64,000 nucleotides of DNA, from contig CM043947.1 in NCBI GenBank assembly GCA_014529385.2, positions 117,292,087 to 117,356,086 on the forward strand, read 5' to 3'. The position numbers and the translations under genes are program-made. The notes beneath the pieces were generated by a model. The model searched no databases, had not been told where the DNA came from, and was given only the letters and a program-made list of their open reading frames with translations. Below are positions 21,787 to 34,787 of the stretch, one piece after another. Position 1 is the first letter of the stretch. Every line of letters starts with the position of its first letter. Origin of the DNA: Adiantum capillus-veneris. Taxonomy: Eukaryota > Streptophyta > Polypodiopsida > Polypodiales > Pteridaceae.

Positions 21787-24700
21787 TGTTGGTTTTTTTT
21801 TTTTTTTTGCTAATGTTATTACCTTGCTCAAAGAATTTTAAGGGTACTCTAATTTTGTGCATAAGGTACACCCTTTGCTAAAAGAAATCTTTACCTTGAT
21901 AATAAACTTGGATGATATTCACCATCTTCTATATATCTATATAAAAGACAAGTATGCTTCTCAATTATATGTTTATTTTTACTTATACTATGGTTGATGA
22001 TATAATGAGGGAAAGTCATTAATGGCAAGGACCAATCAATAGGAAGGTTCCTAAAGAGGAGATGAAGAAGGAGGAGCTACATGATGAATCAAAAGAAAAC
22101 CAAGGAGAGAGCTCAAATCAAGAGGAAATTCTTGCACCTAAAAGCCTACCTTTGAATGAAGGAACTGATACCAAGATTCCACTTTATTCTCTTTTAGAGA
22201 AAAGAGTATTTTTTAAAGAGTGATATGCTTCAAAGAGATTAGGAGAGCACAAAAGGCACTCATTGTGGAAATCCATAGGCTTTCTTTATAGAAACTTTGC
22301 AGGCATGTTGCACAACAACTCAAAATAGATATGAGATGGAATATTTTGCAAAGAGCACATAACATGTTGTAAAGAGTTTACAATATCCCTTTTTGTAAAC
22401 CAGCATTTTGTGTAGCTATAAAGCCCTTGTAAAATCAAACATTTTGATTATGAATTAAGTAAATATAAGTAAATTTAACCAAAAGTTTTTCATTGTTATA
22501 ATTTGATTTTTTCCAAGTCAAGTGTAACTTCCAATGTAGTCTTTCAATTTTGTGCAAATGTGGTAGTCCTTGGATATGTCTTTGCATGTTTAGTCCCATC
22601 TAATTTTGTTGAAATTAGCATGTCAAGCCCCACATCATAATCCATGCCATCTTCTAGATCTACATCTAGAGGGCCTAAGAGTTGAGATGATGAAAATTAG
22701 TTTAAAGTATGCCTCTACCTTCTCTTCTACTTCCTCCTCTATGGTCTTCTACTCATCCTCTTTTCTTTTTTTCTTCTTCTCATTGTTCTTGCTCATAGGA
22801 AATGAGGAAGAGGAGCGTGTATCCTTACCCATATTTCTATTTGTATTTCCCATTGTAAGTGAATATGGGTGATTTTTGAAAACTGGCTTGAGCTACTTAT
22901 TATGCTATAAAGCAAGGGCATGACAAAACTGTGGTATGATAGCACTTTATTTTCTAACATACAAACACCATACTATATTGAGAGCATGACATTGACACAC
23001 CTTTTTTCTATCTAACCACAGAGAAGCCTTACAAAATGAAAACCAACAAGATGAGACATTTGCACCAAACAAGTGATTGCCAAAGTTAAATATCATTGAT
23101 ATCAAAATATTTTGTACAAACTGCCAATTGTAGGGAACAATTGATACAAATTGCCAACAACACTAGTGATAGTGTAGGACTCTAACTAAGGAGTAGTTTA
23201 GCATGGTAGTAGATGGACAATTCCTTTTGGCACTTCTTGGCATAGAAACTTGTTTCAATCCTTATCAAGACCTGCAAGGCATATTATAAAAAAGGGAAAG
23301 TAAGACTATGCCTCACAGAAGCAAAGAATGGTAGAAAGAAGGACATCATTATCTACACACCTTCCATCTATCTCTAAAGAAAAATCTACATAAAAATTTG
23401 TGTGTGCATTGTGTAGATCTTGCCACATTTAGTGCAATGTGCATATGGATCTTATCTTCAAGGTGATCATGTGCTCATTGTTCATCTACATATCAATGTC
23501 CTCGAACAGGGAAGAATTCCCCCTTCTCTACCAGAGAGCCATGATTCCTCCCTTTGTAAAACTCCTCCCCCTAGACATCCAAAATGTCCATGGCACATGC
23601 CACCAATTGCCATTCCTCTATGCTTTAGAGATAGAGATGTGTAAGAAGCACATAGAAGCACAAAACAAGCAAAAAATATAAAAATCATAAGAGAAAAGTA
23701 CCACAAACAACCTTAAGTAAATTGAAAATAAATAGTTACCATATGAATTACTTATAGTTATCTCTGTGTAGAGGAAATGAGAGCTCTCGGGATAGAGATG
23801 AAGCTCCTTGTGCATGTAAACATATTCTTGGCTCTAGAAAGCCTAAAATGTTTCACTCTTTATTTCCAACATGACAAGAATTGGTATTTTGAGGAGTCTT
23901 TTCTTCTCCTGCTTTGCTACATTATAATCCACCTAACATTGGCTATGGATGTTGGGATCCACTATTTGTTCTCATTTAATGTGGCATAGGTGATAACGGT
24001 TTCAATGGATATGCTAGGGTGTTGAGATCTGGTGGACTCCATTACTGGAGCTAGATGATACACAAGAGATAAATGGAGAGAGAATAGTAGGAAGAATAAG
24101 ATGGTGGAATGAGGAGACGTGGGAGAATAGGAGTGAAAAGAAGTCCGTGAGAAGATTCAAAAGAGGTGGGAATAAGAGGGAAAAGAGGGTCGTAAGAAGA
24201 TTCAAAAACATTTTTTGGTCGGTGAAGGAGACATTTTTGAGGTAAAAGGATCATGTGATGGAAAGTTACCTTAAATTTTCTTTTCAAAAGAAATTCATAC
24301 TAGAAATTCAAAAGGAATTTTAAAAATAAAGGTTCTGTAACGGAAGCCCTCCTCTCATTGGCCTAGAGCACTCTCTCTCGAAATTTTAAAAGGCAAAAAC
24401 AAGACCTCAAACTTCCCCTAAAGTTGTGCCCAATGGTCATCAAAAGTGGCATTTAGCATGAAAATTGAGCTCAAAAGAATTTTCTCACAAATTTAGGGAT
24501 TTCCCTAACTTGATTGGGGTTTACAAGCTAAAAATGGCCTTTTTGAGATTGAAAACGGCCTAAATGGTAAAAAATGACTAGTTTTGGAAGAAAATGACAA
24601 AACATTGCCACATCTGGACTTTGATCGTGGGTAAGCCAAGGGGTACTTTCTTATGTTTGCAAAAACCTTCCATTTTCCCCCTCTCTCAGATCTTTAATAG

Positions 24701-25079
24701 ATGATTAAAGTGGGTGTGCTAGTGTAGTCTCGTGTTACTTCTACCGTGTGTTTGAGTGTTTGAGGCTCCCATTTTGGGTTTTCTCTCTCCACATAAGTGT
24801 TTTTGCTTGTCTTTTGAAGTACCCAAGCTCCCAAAAAAAATTCTTGAACAAATAATAAGGGAGAAAGAAAGGGTTTTTAATGGACAAACAAGCATTGTAT
24901 CTGTGAAATTGGGGTTGAGCCTACACAAAATCCTCACATACATAGGAGTTTTGAGTTGATCTTGTCTATATGTACGAGTAAAGATTTCATTGCTAGAGTT
25001 TTGGTCTTTTTGAGTGTGCCTTTTTCTTCAAAAAAGCTACAAATCAACACGTCTTGTCATAACATCTCATAGCAAGAGG
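21787..25079. other. Unassigned AT-rich stretch
   Basis: Scattered short frames; the longest is 22606-22872 (88 codons) with no domain. Lys/Glu-rich text around 22020-22200 (EEMKKEELHDESKENQ) may be a retroelement linker. The last ~600 bp (24480-25070) could be a decayed copia 5' LTR, because a Met-tRNA-like primer site (catctcatagcaagagg, 25063-25079) follows, but it does not match the 3' LTR at 26955, so I do not call it. Confidence 0.35.
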
Positions 25080-26860
25080 CATGGAGCCTCCACAGCTAAT
25101 CCGCACACTTTTTGACAATGTGATCTTCAATGAATCAAAAATACATAAGAAGCTTGTAAAAGAGGTCTAGTATAGAAGAGTTGCATTTTAGGATGTTGCC
25201 TCAGATTTTGTAAGAACTCAGAAGTCTAGGGAGGTTCCTTTCAATAGCAATGCTCCAAATAGAGCAAAGAGCAGTAGTCAGAGATTGAGATGCTCTAGTA
25301 GAGCCTCACATTTGCCTAAGAAATTTCAGCAAAATATGAATTATGTTATGGAGCCATCTTGCTTCCAAGAAGCCATGAGATGGATGATGAGATGCAGTGG
25401 AAGAAAGCTATGCAATTTGAGTATAACTCAATTGCTGACAATGAGACTTGGGAATTAGTCAAATTGCATAAGGGAAAGAAACTATTACCTTGAAAATGAG
25501 TTTACAAGAAGAATTATGCATCAAGAAATCCTAAGCCTAACTATAAAGCTAGACCCATAGCTAAAGATTTCAAGCGATCAAAAGGTGTAGATTTTGATAA
25601 AAACTTTTGACCTGTGATCAAGATGACTACTTTTCATATGGTGCATGAATTAGTAGCTAATGAGAATTTGGAGTTGGTACAATGGTGAAGACAAATTTTC
25701 TTCATGGTGATCTCTAATATTATGTGTACATGAAACAAGGGTTTGTTAAGCCAAGCAAAGAAGAGCTTGTATATGTAGATTCAAAAAAGCGCTTTATGAA
25801 TTGAAGCAAGGATCCATGCAATGGTATCAAAAGTTTGATACATTTATGCAGTCTCATGGATATAAAGGGATTCAAGATGATAACTACTTGTACACAAAGA
25901 AGCTTAGTGATGGATCAGTCACTCTTCTTATGTTTATGCCAATGACATGCTTATCATCAGGAAGAACTCTCACCAAATTGCCAACTTAAAGAAAATGTTA
26001 GGTCAAACTTTTGCTATGATTTGGGAGGAGGCACTCACTTTTTAGTTATTTGTATCAAGCATGATAGGTAAAAGGGAATTCTTAAGTTGTCTCAAGGATT
26101 GTACATACATAAGTTCTTGCATTCTTTCAATATGTAGGGGGGAAGGCATCTAGTACCCCAATGCCAACATATGTGAAACTTAGCATGGACGATTTTCCTA
26201 AATCACATGATGAGAAGTCTAAGATGGCTAAGATTCTGTATTCCTTAACTGTGGGAAATCTCATATATGCTATGGTTTCTACAAGGCTAGACATTGCATT
26301 TGTAGGAAATGGTGAGTTTTTACATGGCTATCCTTAGTAAGAAACATTGGGATGCAGTGAAGTATATCCTTGGGTACTTGAAAAGTGTGTCAAGCAGGTA
26401 TTTACACTTTGGAATTTAGTGATGTATCCATCATTGGATATATAGATGTAAATTATGCAAGGGATGGAGACTATAGGAGGTCTACATATGGCTATGTTTT
26501 CATATTTGTTGGAGAAGCTCTCTCTTGGAGATCATGTCTTCAAAATTGCATGTTCTCTTCCACTATAGTGGTTGAGTATGTTGAAACATCAAAGGTTAGC
26601 AAGGAAGCTTTATGGTTGGCATGTGTAGTGGGAGATCTGGAGAAGGGTCAGTAGATTCCCATGTTGTATTATGATAGTCATAGTGCCACTACTTTGGCAA
26701 AGAATCTCGTATTTCACTACAAAGTGAGGTGAGGTATCACTTCATATGGGATGTGTTGGAAAATAAGCAGATCAATCTTGTCAAACTCCATACAGATGGA
26801 AACCTTGTAGATGCTCTTACAAAGAGCCTAGCTTTGGAGCAATTTTCTCATTGAATAGAG
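25080..26860 (+). pseudogene. Ty1/copia pol relic (RT and RNase H)
   Basis: Plus-strand copia text in order: end of integrase/linker (VIFNESK; ASDFVRTQKSREVPF), RT start (WKKAMQFEYNSIADNETWEL; ARPIAKDFKRSKGVDFDKNF), a middle part (GSMQWYQKFDTFMQSHGY) with the active-site YVDD region disrupted (frame reads LLMFMPMTCL near 25930), the region KMAKILYSLTVGNLIYAMVS, and RNase H (GYIDVNYARDGDYRRSTYGYVF; SWRSCLQ; SKEALWLACV, frame 26385-26654). It ends with TTLAKN and RYHF-like landmarks near 26690-26860. Many stops and frameshifts. Gag, protease and most of integrase are absent. Confidence 0.88.
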
Positions 26861-26943
26861 TTGAGAGGTGTGGGATGAAGCCGTTATGCTTCATAGTTGT
26901 ACAAGTTTTGCACATAGTTTTGTTTTAGGCCACATTGGCCTTC

Positions 26944-26954
26944 AAGTGGGAGGT
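26944..26954 (+). other. Polypurine tract of plus-strand copia relic
   Basis: aagtgggaggt, directly followed by tgttggggtaaag. This is the usual copia arrangement of a purine tract next to an LTR starting TGTTGG. Confidence 0.7.
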
Positions 26955-27480
26955 TGTTGGGGTAAAGTCTAGTGCTCATGTCAACATCTAATAGACATCT
27001 ATCTACTAAATTATTCTTTCTAGATAATACAAAAGAATAAGGGGTCAATGACCTACCAATGGTGTTGAGCATTCCATTGTAGGCACGTCGTCCACCACTG
27101 CATATTATTTTTCCCTCCATCTTTGGGCCACCATCATCACATTGCCCACAATCATAGCCTTGACCATGGTGTACTTTGTACTACACGTTACATTTCATGA
27201 TTTATGATGTTAACCTTTGTGGGTCGCAAATATTATGGGGGTTTGTTCAATTTATGGTTCTCATGCCATTTTCAATCATTTATTTATCCATTCAATTTTA
27301 AAGTGCAAATTTTTAATTGTTTTGTATGATTGTATCTAGATAGAGATAGAGAGAGAGGGGAGAGCGAAATAGAATTGTGCAATTGCTATCACATATAAAA
27401 TTAAATTAATTTTTTTGAGTTGGTGTTCATTGTCCTCATTATTCCATTTTCATCATATAAATAGAGAAAAGGTAGAGTCA
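26955..27480 (+). repeat. Probable 3' LTR of plus-strand copia relic
   Basis: Starts TGTTGGGGTAAAG after the purine tract. The same 13 bases begin the LTR of the small copia element at 42025-42240 (minus strand). The right end is not defined; the TSD and a matching 5' LTR were not found. 27481-27756 holds short frames without a recognisable domain. Confidence 0.5.
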
Positions 27481-27756
27481 TAATGTCATTTGCTTGCATT
27501 GCCTTCCTTTCAAGTTCATTACAATGTCCATCCCTCTCTATCACTCCTTCTTACATTGTCCCCACCATCCTCTTTTTTTTTCCATGGATGCCGCCTCATG
27601 GCCCCAAGTGTCAATCATTGTGTCCTCATTTGAGGGTTCTCATGCAAACTTGGAGGTTGAAGAGGCTACCATTGTTGGAGATAAAGGCCATTAGGCTAGT
27701 AGAGTATGATGGCTCTACCAGATACCCATCAAGTCACAACAATATGCAAAATTATT

Positions 27757-28526
27757 AGGAGATAAATCCTTCGTGAGAAGGTCAGAAGGGTTATCATGTG
27801 TGTGCACCTTCACAAGGTGGATGCACTTGTCCTCAACCATCTCCCAAATGGAATGATAATTGATCTCAATGTGCTTCATCTTCACACAAAACATAGGATT
27901 TTGTGCTAGTCAAATAGCACTTTGACTGCCACAATGCAATATCAAAATCTCAACATTACTGCCCAAATCTCTCACTAGACGAGCAAGCCAAATAGCTTCT
28001 TTGCAAGCTTCAGAGACGGTCACATATTCTACCTCATTGGTTGATTGAGAAATGCAATCTTATAAACAAGATCTCCATGATATTGCACCCCGAGCCATGT
28101 GAAAACATAGCCACTCATAGACCTTCTATTGTCCACATTCCTTGCATAATTAGCATCCATGTATCCTTTTACACATGCCTCCTTACTTCCAAAGCATAAG
28201 CATTTGTCCTTTGTACTGCTCAAATATCTCATCACTCCTTTCACTACCTCCTAGTGCATCTTATCAGGATTAGACATGTATCTACTAACTCCTTCCACTG
28301 CATATGCAATGTCTGGATGCGTAGCAATCATGGCATACATCAAGCTACCAATAGAAGATACATAAGGAACCTTGGCCATTTCAGCCTTTTCCTCCTCTAA
28401 TTTAGGACAACCATTTTGGCTAAGTTTTGCAGATGGAGGTAACGGGCTATTGGATACCTTCCCCCTCTCCATATTAAAATGTTGAGGTACCTTGGAAATG
28501 TACTCAATCAGAGATAAGTAAAGCAT
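27757..28526 (-). pseudogene. Ty1/copia RNase H and RT C-terminus relic
   Basis: Minus strand. RT C-terminal text (VPYVSSIGSLMYAMIATHPD; SRYMSNPDKMH, frame 28251-28526) is followed after an in-frame stop by RNase H (GVMRYLSSTKDKCLCFG; GYMDANYARNVDNRRSMSGY, frame 28029-28244). It ends in another frame with EACKEAIWLARLV and HTHDNPSDLLTKDLSPNN at 27757. The last motif is the conserved end of copia pol, which supports the boundary. One stop and at least one frameshift. Confidence 0.88.
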
Positions 28527-29141
28527 TTTTCTACTCCTATCTTGACAATCCTCCTAGCAAGAAAATGATGATTGTATTCTCCTAAGTCCTTCATATCAAA
28601 GTTCTTGTTCAACTTTGATTTCAGCATGTCTATCTTGGTAATACTTTTTTCAGTGATAAGCATGTCATCTACGTAAAGAATCAATATCAAAAGACTACCA
28701 TATATAGCCTTTTTAGTGTAGAGTTAATGATCTTTGAGACTCCTTCTAAAACCTTGAGACCTCATAGAAGCATCAAACTTATGATACCATTGACAATATC
28801 ATTGCTTTGTCCCATAAAGATCCTTTCTAAGTTTGTAGACCATCTTTTCCTTGCCATCAATAATAAACCTCTTTGGTTGTTGCATATAAATGTCTTCATG
28901 AAGATCCCCATGCAAGAATGTCCTATTGACATCCATTTGACTACCAACGCAAGCGAAGAGTGGTCATCTTCACAAGTGGTGAAAATATTTCATCAAATTC
29001 AACACCCTTTTGCTGCTTAAAACCCTTGGAAACAAGTCTATCCTTATACTTGGACTGATCATCAATGAAAGCAATCTTCATTTTGTAGACCCATGTGCAA
29101 GGAAGAACATTCATGCCCTCTTTCAGAGGTACTAAGCCCAA
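28508..29141 (-). pseudogene. Ty1/copia reverse transcriptase relic
   Basis: Minus strand. RT N-terminal motifs (LPCTWVYKMK; RLVSKGFKQQKGVEFDEIF, frame 28941-29141) run into KQLYGLKESPRQWYHKFD-like text and the catalytic LILYVDDMLI (frame 28508-28690). The YVDD active site is intact, but the region between 28690 and 28941 is broken by stops. It would have copied element RNA. It continues into the RNase H relic to the left. Confidence 0.88.
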
Positions 29142-29675
29142 GTGTCATTCTTCTTCGAAGAATTCATCTTGGATTGCATAGCTAATTGCCACTTAAGCTT
29201 ATCATCTACAGACATAGATTCCTTATAGCATGAAGGCTCACCGCAATCTTTCAACATCACATAGTCAAGAGATGGAACAAAACGTTCGAAAGGACAAGAA
29301 ACCCGAGTAGATCTCCTAAACTCGGGAACATTTGGATGTTCCACTTTTTCTTCTAACATAGGAGGATTTTCCACATGTTGTGGTTGTTGTTCATGTACAT
29401 TATGTACTCTATAATGCACTATCCCATCCTCTTGAATCACGACACATCAAACCTCAACGTAGGTATAGGTTTCTTATGCACCTTTTGCTCATTGAAGTAC
29501 ACATCATTACTTCAAACAATCTTTTTGGCTTGGGGATCCCAAAGAAAATATCGCATTTCACGAGACTCTCTATAACCCAAGAGTATACATTTCCTTGACT
29601 TGGGTTCAAGCTTGTTACGCATATCCTTAAGAACATGACAAAATGCTTCACAACCAAAAACTCAAAGATGTTCAT
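29132..29675 (-). pseudogene. Ty1/copia integrase C-terminus and linker relic
   Basis: Frames 29454-29675 (KHFVMFLRICVT, then KCDIFFGIPKPK) and 29132-29440 (RRSTRVSCPFERF, then KWQLAMQSKMNSSKKNDTWA) correspond to the copia integrase tail with its GY/F-x-G region and the variable linker ahead of RT. Broken by frame changes near 29441-29453. Confidence 0.8.
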
Positions 29676-30240
29676 AAGAATTAACCATTTTTAACCAAGC
29701 ATCTCTGGAGCCTACTCACCTAGCACACAATTAGGTGCCCTATTGATGCAATGAACTATATTAGCAACTGCTTTTTCCCAAAACCCTTCGGGTAGATTAG
29801 CATTATACAACATTAATCTGACTTCTTTGGTATTTTTCTGTTCATCCTCTCTACAACACCATTTTGTGGAGGATTGTAAGGAGCAGTCAACTCGTGTTTG
29901 ATTCCTTTTGAATCAAAAATTTCTTGAAAAGACTTTGAAACATACTTCCCACCATTGTCATTGCGTAAGGACTTGACCTTCTTTCCACTCTGGTTCTCAA
30001 TCAATGAGAGACATTTTTTGAATGCATCAAGCACTTGATTTTTGTACTTAAAAAGGATAAACCCAAACTTTGCGAGAATAGTCATCTATGAATATCCTAA
30101 CGAGACACTAGGCATAGGACCACAAATGTCACTATGTATCAACTCTAAGCACTCACTTTTTCTATAGCCACTTGGTTGTGTTTTGCATTCTGCTGACCTA
30201 TCATCAATGTTTCTATGTGTACACCCAGCACTATATTTAT
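29676..30240 (-). pseudogene. Ty1/copia integrase catalytic core relic
   Basis: Minus strand. First catalytic Asp region LELIHSDICGPMPSVSLG near 30100-30160. The second is in SLRNDNGGKYVSKSF. The Glu is in APYNPPQNGVVERMNR (frame 29813-30085). All three DDE positions remain. CINRAPNCVLGE-like text follows near 29710-29760. A stop before 30085 and later breaks inactivate it. Upstream gag and protease are not present, so this copy is 5'-truncated. Confidence 0.88.
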
Positions 30241-31439
30241 AATTGCTTCCACTTTACACACTCGAGTTCTTTTCTTTCATGTTCAAGCACAAAAATAATT
30301 CAAATTGACTTCTTAAGACAATTTGGCACGTACCTATGAACTTGAAATGTACCATGTTTGTTGAGTGAAATTTGGTGATTTGAAGACAACATGGTAATAA
30401 CTTTAAATGAGTGATTATAGTAAAATAAAAAATCACTTCCACCTTTGTGTTGTTTTTTACTAGTTTGTGTTTTAAGATGATCTATTACTAATTTCATGAA
30501 AATTGATAATAAAAAAATAGCACATTTTTTAAAGCTTGATTAAGGTTTAAAAATGTTATTCAAAGCCATCTCTAAAGGGCTAAGGCATAATTAGTAGCGC
30601 CAAAAAATTCCAAGTTTTTACCAAGTCATAAGCTATCTTTTTATCAAGTTTTTACCAAGTCATAAGCTATTTTTGCGTCTATAGAGAAATTTAGAAACTC
30701 CTTGGCATCTCAAGTAATAATTATAGGAAGTTGTTAAGTTAAGAGGACATAAAACTGCCCAAGGTCATAAACTATTAAATTAAGAGCCGATGAGAGGGAG
30801 ACGTTGCCTTTCTGGATATAGCAAGTTTGCATGCATGCAAGAAAGGGCATGAAGCCAATCTTGGGAAAAAAGACATCCGTATTTCTTACACACACATAAA
30901 ACAAGGGATTGGCGACCTGCACCAAAAACATGTGAAGGTGGACTTGGGCCTCACCCCTAAAAATGTAAGCTAACAAAGAGAAAAAATTTGGTCTTTCAAA
31001 GCCTCTTTCGTTAACATGATGAGGTTATGGGGAAAAACTTAGGTCTATAATGTATCTATAGGCCAACACCCATCAACTAAGTAGCTCTCAAGGTTTCAAA
31101 CTTATAGGAATCTTGTAATTTAAGCTCATTTATGTAAATTTATAGTGTGTAATTTTTTGCAAACAAACATTGCTATGAAAAACCATTGGAAATGTGCATA
31201 TAGATTTCCCAATTGTGCCCATATGAGGTATCTCTATCTCTATAGAAATAAATGAGACAAATGAACCAATCCAAAAGACAAATTTATTTTAAATTTAATA
31301 TTTGATAACTAAAAAATAAGAATTTCAACACGTGTCATTTTTGGGATATGACATAAATCACCAAATGTTTCTTGCATAACTATCAAATAGTATAACCGTA
31401 AATAATAAAGTAGTAAGCCGAGTATATTTACAACAGGTT
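30241..31439. other. Unassigned AT-rich stretch
   Basis: Only short frames. A local direct duplication of ~41 bp lies at 30614-30678 (ttaccaagtcataagctat twice). No domain recognised. Confidence 0.4.
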
Positions 31440-32108
31440 GGGAATAGAGGAGAGAATGGTTTCTTCCAATTCCAATTTTGCTTGCATGCCTACTTGTCAA
31501 CCTCTCACCATCTCTCCCAATTCCCAAGTATACACACACCTAAACTATGATACCTCACACACGCACACACACACACACACACAAGCTTGATAATGAAAGA
31601 GTGTAAGAGAGGATATGTAGACTTGATTAGCAATTAAATAGCATAGCATAACATAATATAAGAGGGAGAGAGAGAGAATCCTGCAAATCAATGACCTAAA
31701 GATTATAGCCCCAAATTCCACGGCACCTCTTATGAAGTTTGGTATTTAATATTTGATATTACTTGTTGGTGCCAAAAATTGGAGGCCCCTCTTTTATACT
31801 TAGTTTCACTTTAGCTATGAGTGGATCATATCACTTATTGCATAACCCTCTTAAGGTGAGTTCTCACTATTCTATTTACAAAGCAGCCATAATGGCTTAT
31901 TAATAAAATATCTAGAACACTGTGCAAATATAAAATGGCTGAGGAATTTATTTATTGCCGACGCCTTCTCCTCAACTCCCATAAGTCCAATCTACAAGTC
32001 ATCAACTCACAATTAGTAAAAAATAGAAAGACATCATAGTAATTACCCATTACGCTCCAGCTATCCCAATTCTGGTTAACCACATACAACAGGATCATTC
32101 TTGTAACA
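31440..32108 (-). repeat. 3' LTR of minus-strand gypsy element
   Basis: ~669 bp direct repeat of 34542-35212. Shared landmarks are agagaatggtt near the left, (ca)n at 31560-31582, ttggtatttaatatttgata and ttaaccacatacaacagga. The + strand ends gtaaca at 32108, so the minus-strand LTR starts TGTTAC. The outer (left) end is uncertain. Confidence 0.85.
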
Positions 32109-32119
32109 TCCCTTCCTCC
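32109..32119 (-). other. Polypurine tract of gypsy element
   Basis: ggaggaaggga on the minus strand, directly before the LTR start tgttacaag. Confidence 0.75.
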
Positions 32120-32439
32120 AGGGACAGCAATTGTCCTCATTTGCTCAATAGAGAATCAACTCAATCGTGAGTAATGAAATGTGTGGAGAAGATCTGAAAA
32201 GTTTCTAAAAAAAAACTCAGGCATCCATTTAGAATCTTCTTTAGGGTGGCCTTTAAAAGTCAAAATATAACAATTATATACCATGCTAGTGCATGAAATG
32301 GTGGTTTTGTGATCAACTATTTTCTCAGGGATGAGTTGTTCTTCTTTATCTAAAAGTGTGGGTGTTTCCCCATGTATAGGTCCTCAAAAGCGTCGTAATA
32401 AACTAATGTGAAATGCATTGTGAATGTGCCAGTGTGAAG

Positions 32440-33480
32440 GTAATTCTAAGCAAAATGAAACATCATTGATCACACCTCAAATTTTGAATGGACCATAAAA
32501 ACGAGGAGCAAGCTTGACAAAAACATTTGTATCGATATTTTTAATTCTTCTCTTTTCAATTTGAAGCATAACATCCATCTTTGCGGTTTGTGATTGTTTC
32601 CCACAAATCTCCTTCCTTAAATTCATGTGTTTTATGGTGCTTGTTAGCATGCTTAGTGTACAGTTCTTGTGAATGCTTAAAAGTAGTATACACTTCATAA
32701 ATTTCATGAGAATTTACAGTACAAGTATCAATAGCAAGCACAATGTTAGAAACTCTTGAAGCAGGAGTAGGAAGAGAATGACCATACACAATCTCAAATG
32801 GAGACTTACCTATAGCATAAAGAGTGGTGTTGTTATAAGAAAACTATAAAATATACAAGTAATCATCCCACTTCTTGGGTTGAGAAGACACATAAGATTT
32901 TAATAAATCAATAATAGTGTGATTAGTGACTTCTATATGACTATTAGATTGAGGATAGAATGCAGAAGTGAATCAAGTGTAGTGTGAAGATTTTCAAAAA
33001 TTGTAGTCTAAAAGGCACTACAAAATTTTGAATCTTTATCAAATATAATAACTTTTGACAAACAAATGATAAGAAAAAACATCTTTTAAAAAGAGAAGTG
33101 CAGCTTGATGTGCAATGAGAGTTTTCTTGTATGGAATATAATATGCTTGCTTAGGAAAGTGATCAATAACATTCCAAATCATGTCATGTTTGTGAGCAGT
33201 GAGTAGAAACTAGTAACAAATTCCAAAGAAATGTGTTCCCAAGGTCTTTCAAGAATAGGGAGAGGATGTAACAGACCTAATTTCTTACATGTTGTTGCTT
33301 TAATCTGTTGGAAAATAAACAAGGTGAAACATATTGTTTAACATTAAGTTTCAAAGCATGCCAATAAAAATCATGACATAAATTCTTAAAGGCAGTAACA
33401 AAACCTCTATGCCCAACATAAGATAGTTTATGTAACTCTTCTATGAGAAAAACTCGAAATGGTTTTGTGACACACAGTTT
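32440..33480 (-). pseudogene. Ty3/gypsy integrase relic
   Basis: Minus strand. An HHCC zinc-binding N-terminus (VGHRGFVTAF ... DFYWHALKLNVKQYV) at about 33340-33450, then GLLHPLPILERPWEHISLEF (near 33200-33290) marking the core start, a decayed core, and a C-terminal tail ending KLAPRFYGPFKI (frame 32477-32707), the GPY/F module. Stops throughout. Integrase would insert element DNA. Confidence 0.82.
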
Positions 33481-33599
33481 CTATTTGAAGTAAAGAAAAT
33501 TTTCTTGTATAGTGTATTCAAGAAAGAAGTGCATTGAATTTTCAAGCATATGCAACCAAGTGGTTTTAAAATCATCATCTTGTGCATAAGTATCAGGCA

Positions 33600-34541
33600 T
33601 AGTATCAAATGAAGTTCCTGTAATAATAGATGGATTATTAAGAGAGTGTCTTCAACTCAAAGCATCAACCACAACATTCTCTTTACCAGGTTGGTAACTA
33701 AATATTGGTTTGAAAACTTTGAATAAAAGCATCCCACTTAATATGTATATCTTCTATTAGGGGTTCAGATAATAAGTACTTGATACTTTGCTGATCACTT
33801 TTAATGATTAAGTCGACATTCATTTGATAGTGTTTTCAAATTTTCAAAAAGCATGTACTATAACAGTCAACTCTTTGTCATATGTACTAAATTTGGATTC
33901 AGATGATTTAGGTTTAGGACTTCTTTCAAATGCAAGTGGATGGCTATCTTGCATAAGAACTGCATCGATACCTTTTCCACTAGCATCAATGACTATCACG
34001 AAGAATGGTCGGTCAAAATCAAGCAATCGTAACACAAGTGCATTAGTCAAAGCATTCTTGAGTGCAGTAAATGAGCTTCTTATAGATGAGTCCATACATA
34101 TGGGGTGTTTTTCTTTAACAGAAGAGTCAAATAGTGTGATTTGCAGATAAAATTACGAACAAACTTCCTATAATAACTGCATAGACCAATGAAATAACAT
34201 AGCTCATGCAGGTTTTTGAGTCTAAGCCATGATTGTATAGCTTCAAATTTCTTGGGGTCTACATGTATTCCCTTACCCGATACAATGTGTCTCAAATACT
34301 AAAAAATGACACTAGAATATCATCAAAAAATACAATGACAAAGTCTTAATGGTCAATGAAAATTTGGTTCATCATACGAGTGAAGGTTGTTGGTGCATTT
34401 GTCATACAAGATGGCATGACAAAGAATTCATAGTGCCATGTTTATGTTCTGAATGCAGTTTTGTAGACATCTTCTTCAAACATTTTAACTTGGTGATACC
34501 CTGATTTAAGATCTATTTTGCTTAAGACGTTTGCCTCTTTG
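33600..34541 (-). pseudogene. Ty3/gypsy RNase H and RT C-terminal relic
   Basis: Minus strand. RT begins abruptly at about 34520 with LKSGYHQVK-like text, continues through the FFDDILV region (near 34310-34340) and the connection (HIVSGKGIHVDPKKFEAI; FIGLCSYYRKFV, frame 34080-34295), then RNase H (FVIVIDASGKGIDAVLMQ; FSTYDKELTVIVHAF, frame 33844-34095). The YHQV-side start coincides with the junction to the right LTR, which locates the internal deletion. Confidence 0.85.
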
Positions 34542-34736
34542 ATGGGGAGAATGGTTGATTCCAATTCCAATTTTTCTTATAGACCTCCTTGTCAACCTTC
34601 TCTCACAATTCCCAAGTACACACACACCTAGACTATGACACCTCACACACACACACACAAGCTTGACAATGAAAGAGTGAAAGAGAGGAGATGTAGATTT
34701 GATTAGGAATTGCACAGCATAGCATAACATAGCATG

Positions 34737-34787
<51 letters not shown>

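Noticed and set aside
24480-25075. 5' LTR of the plus-strand copia relic ending near a Met-tRNA-like site.
   Set aside because: It does not resemble the 3' LTR at 26955 and the primer site is degenerate; kept only as a remark.
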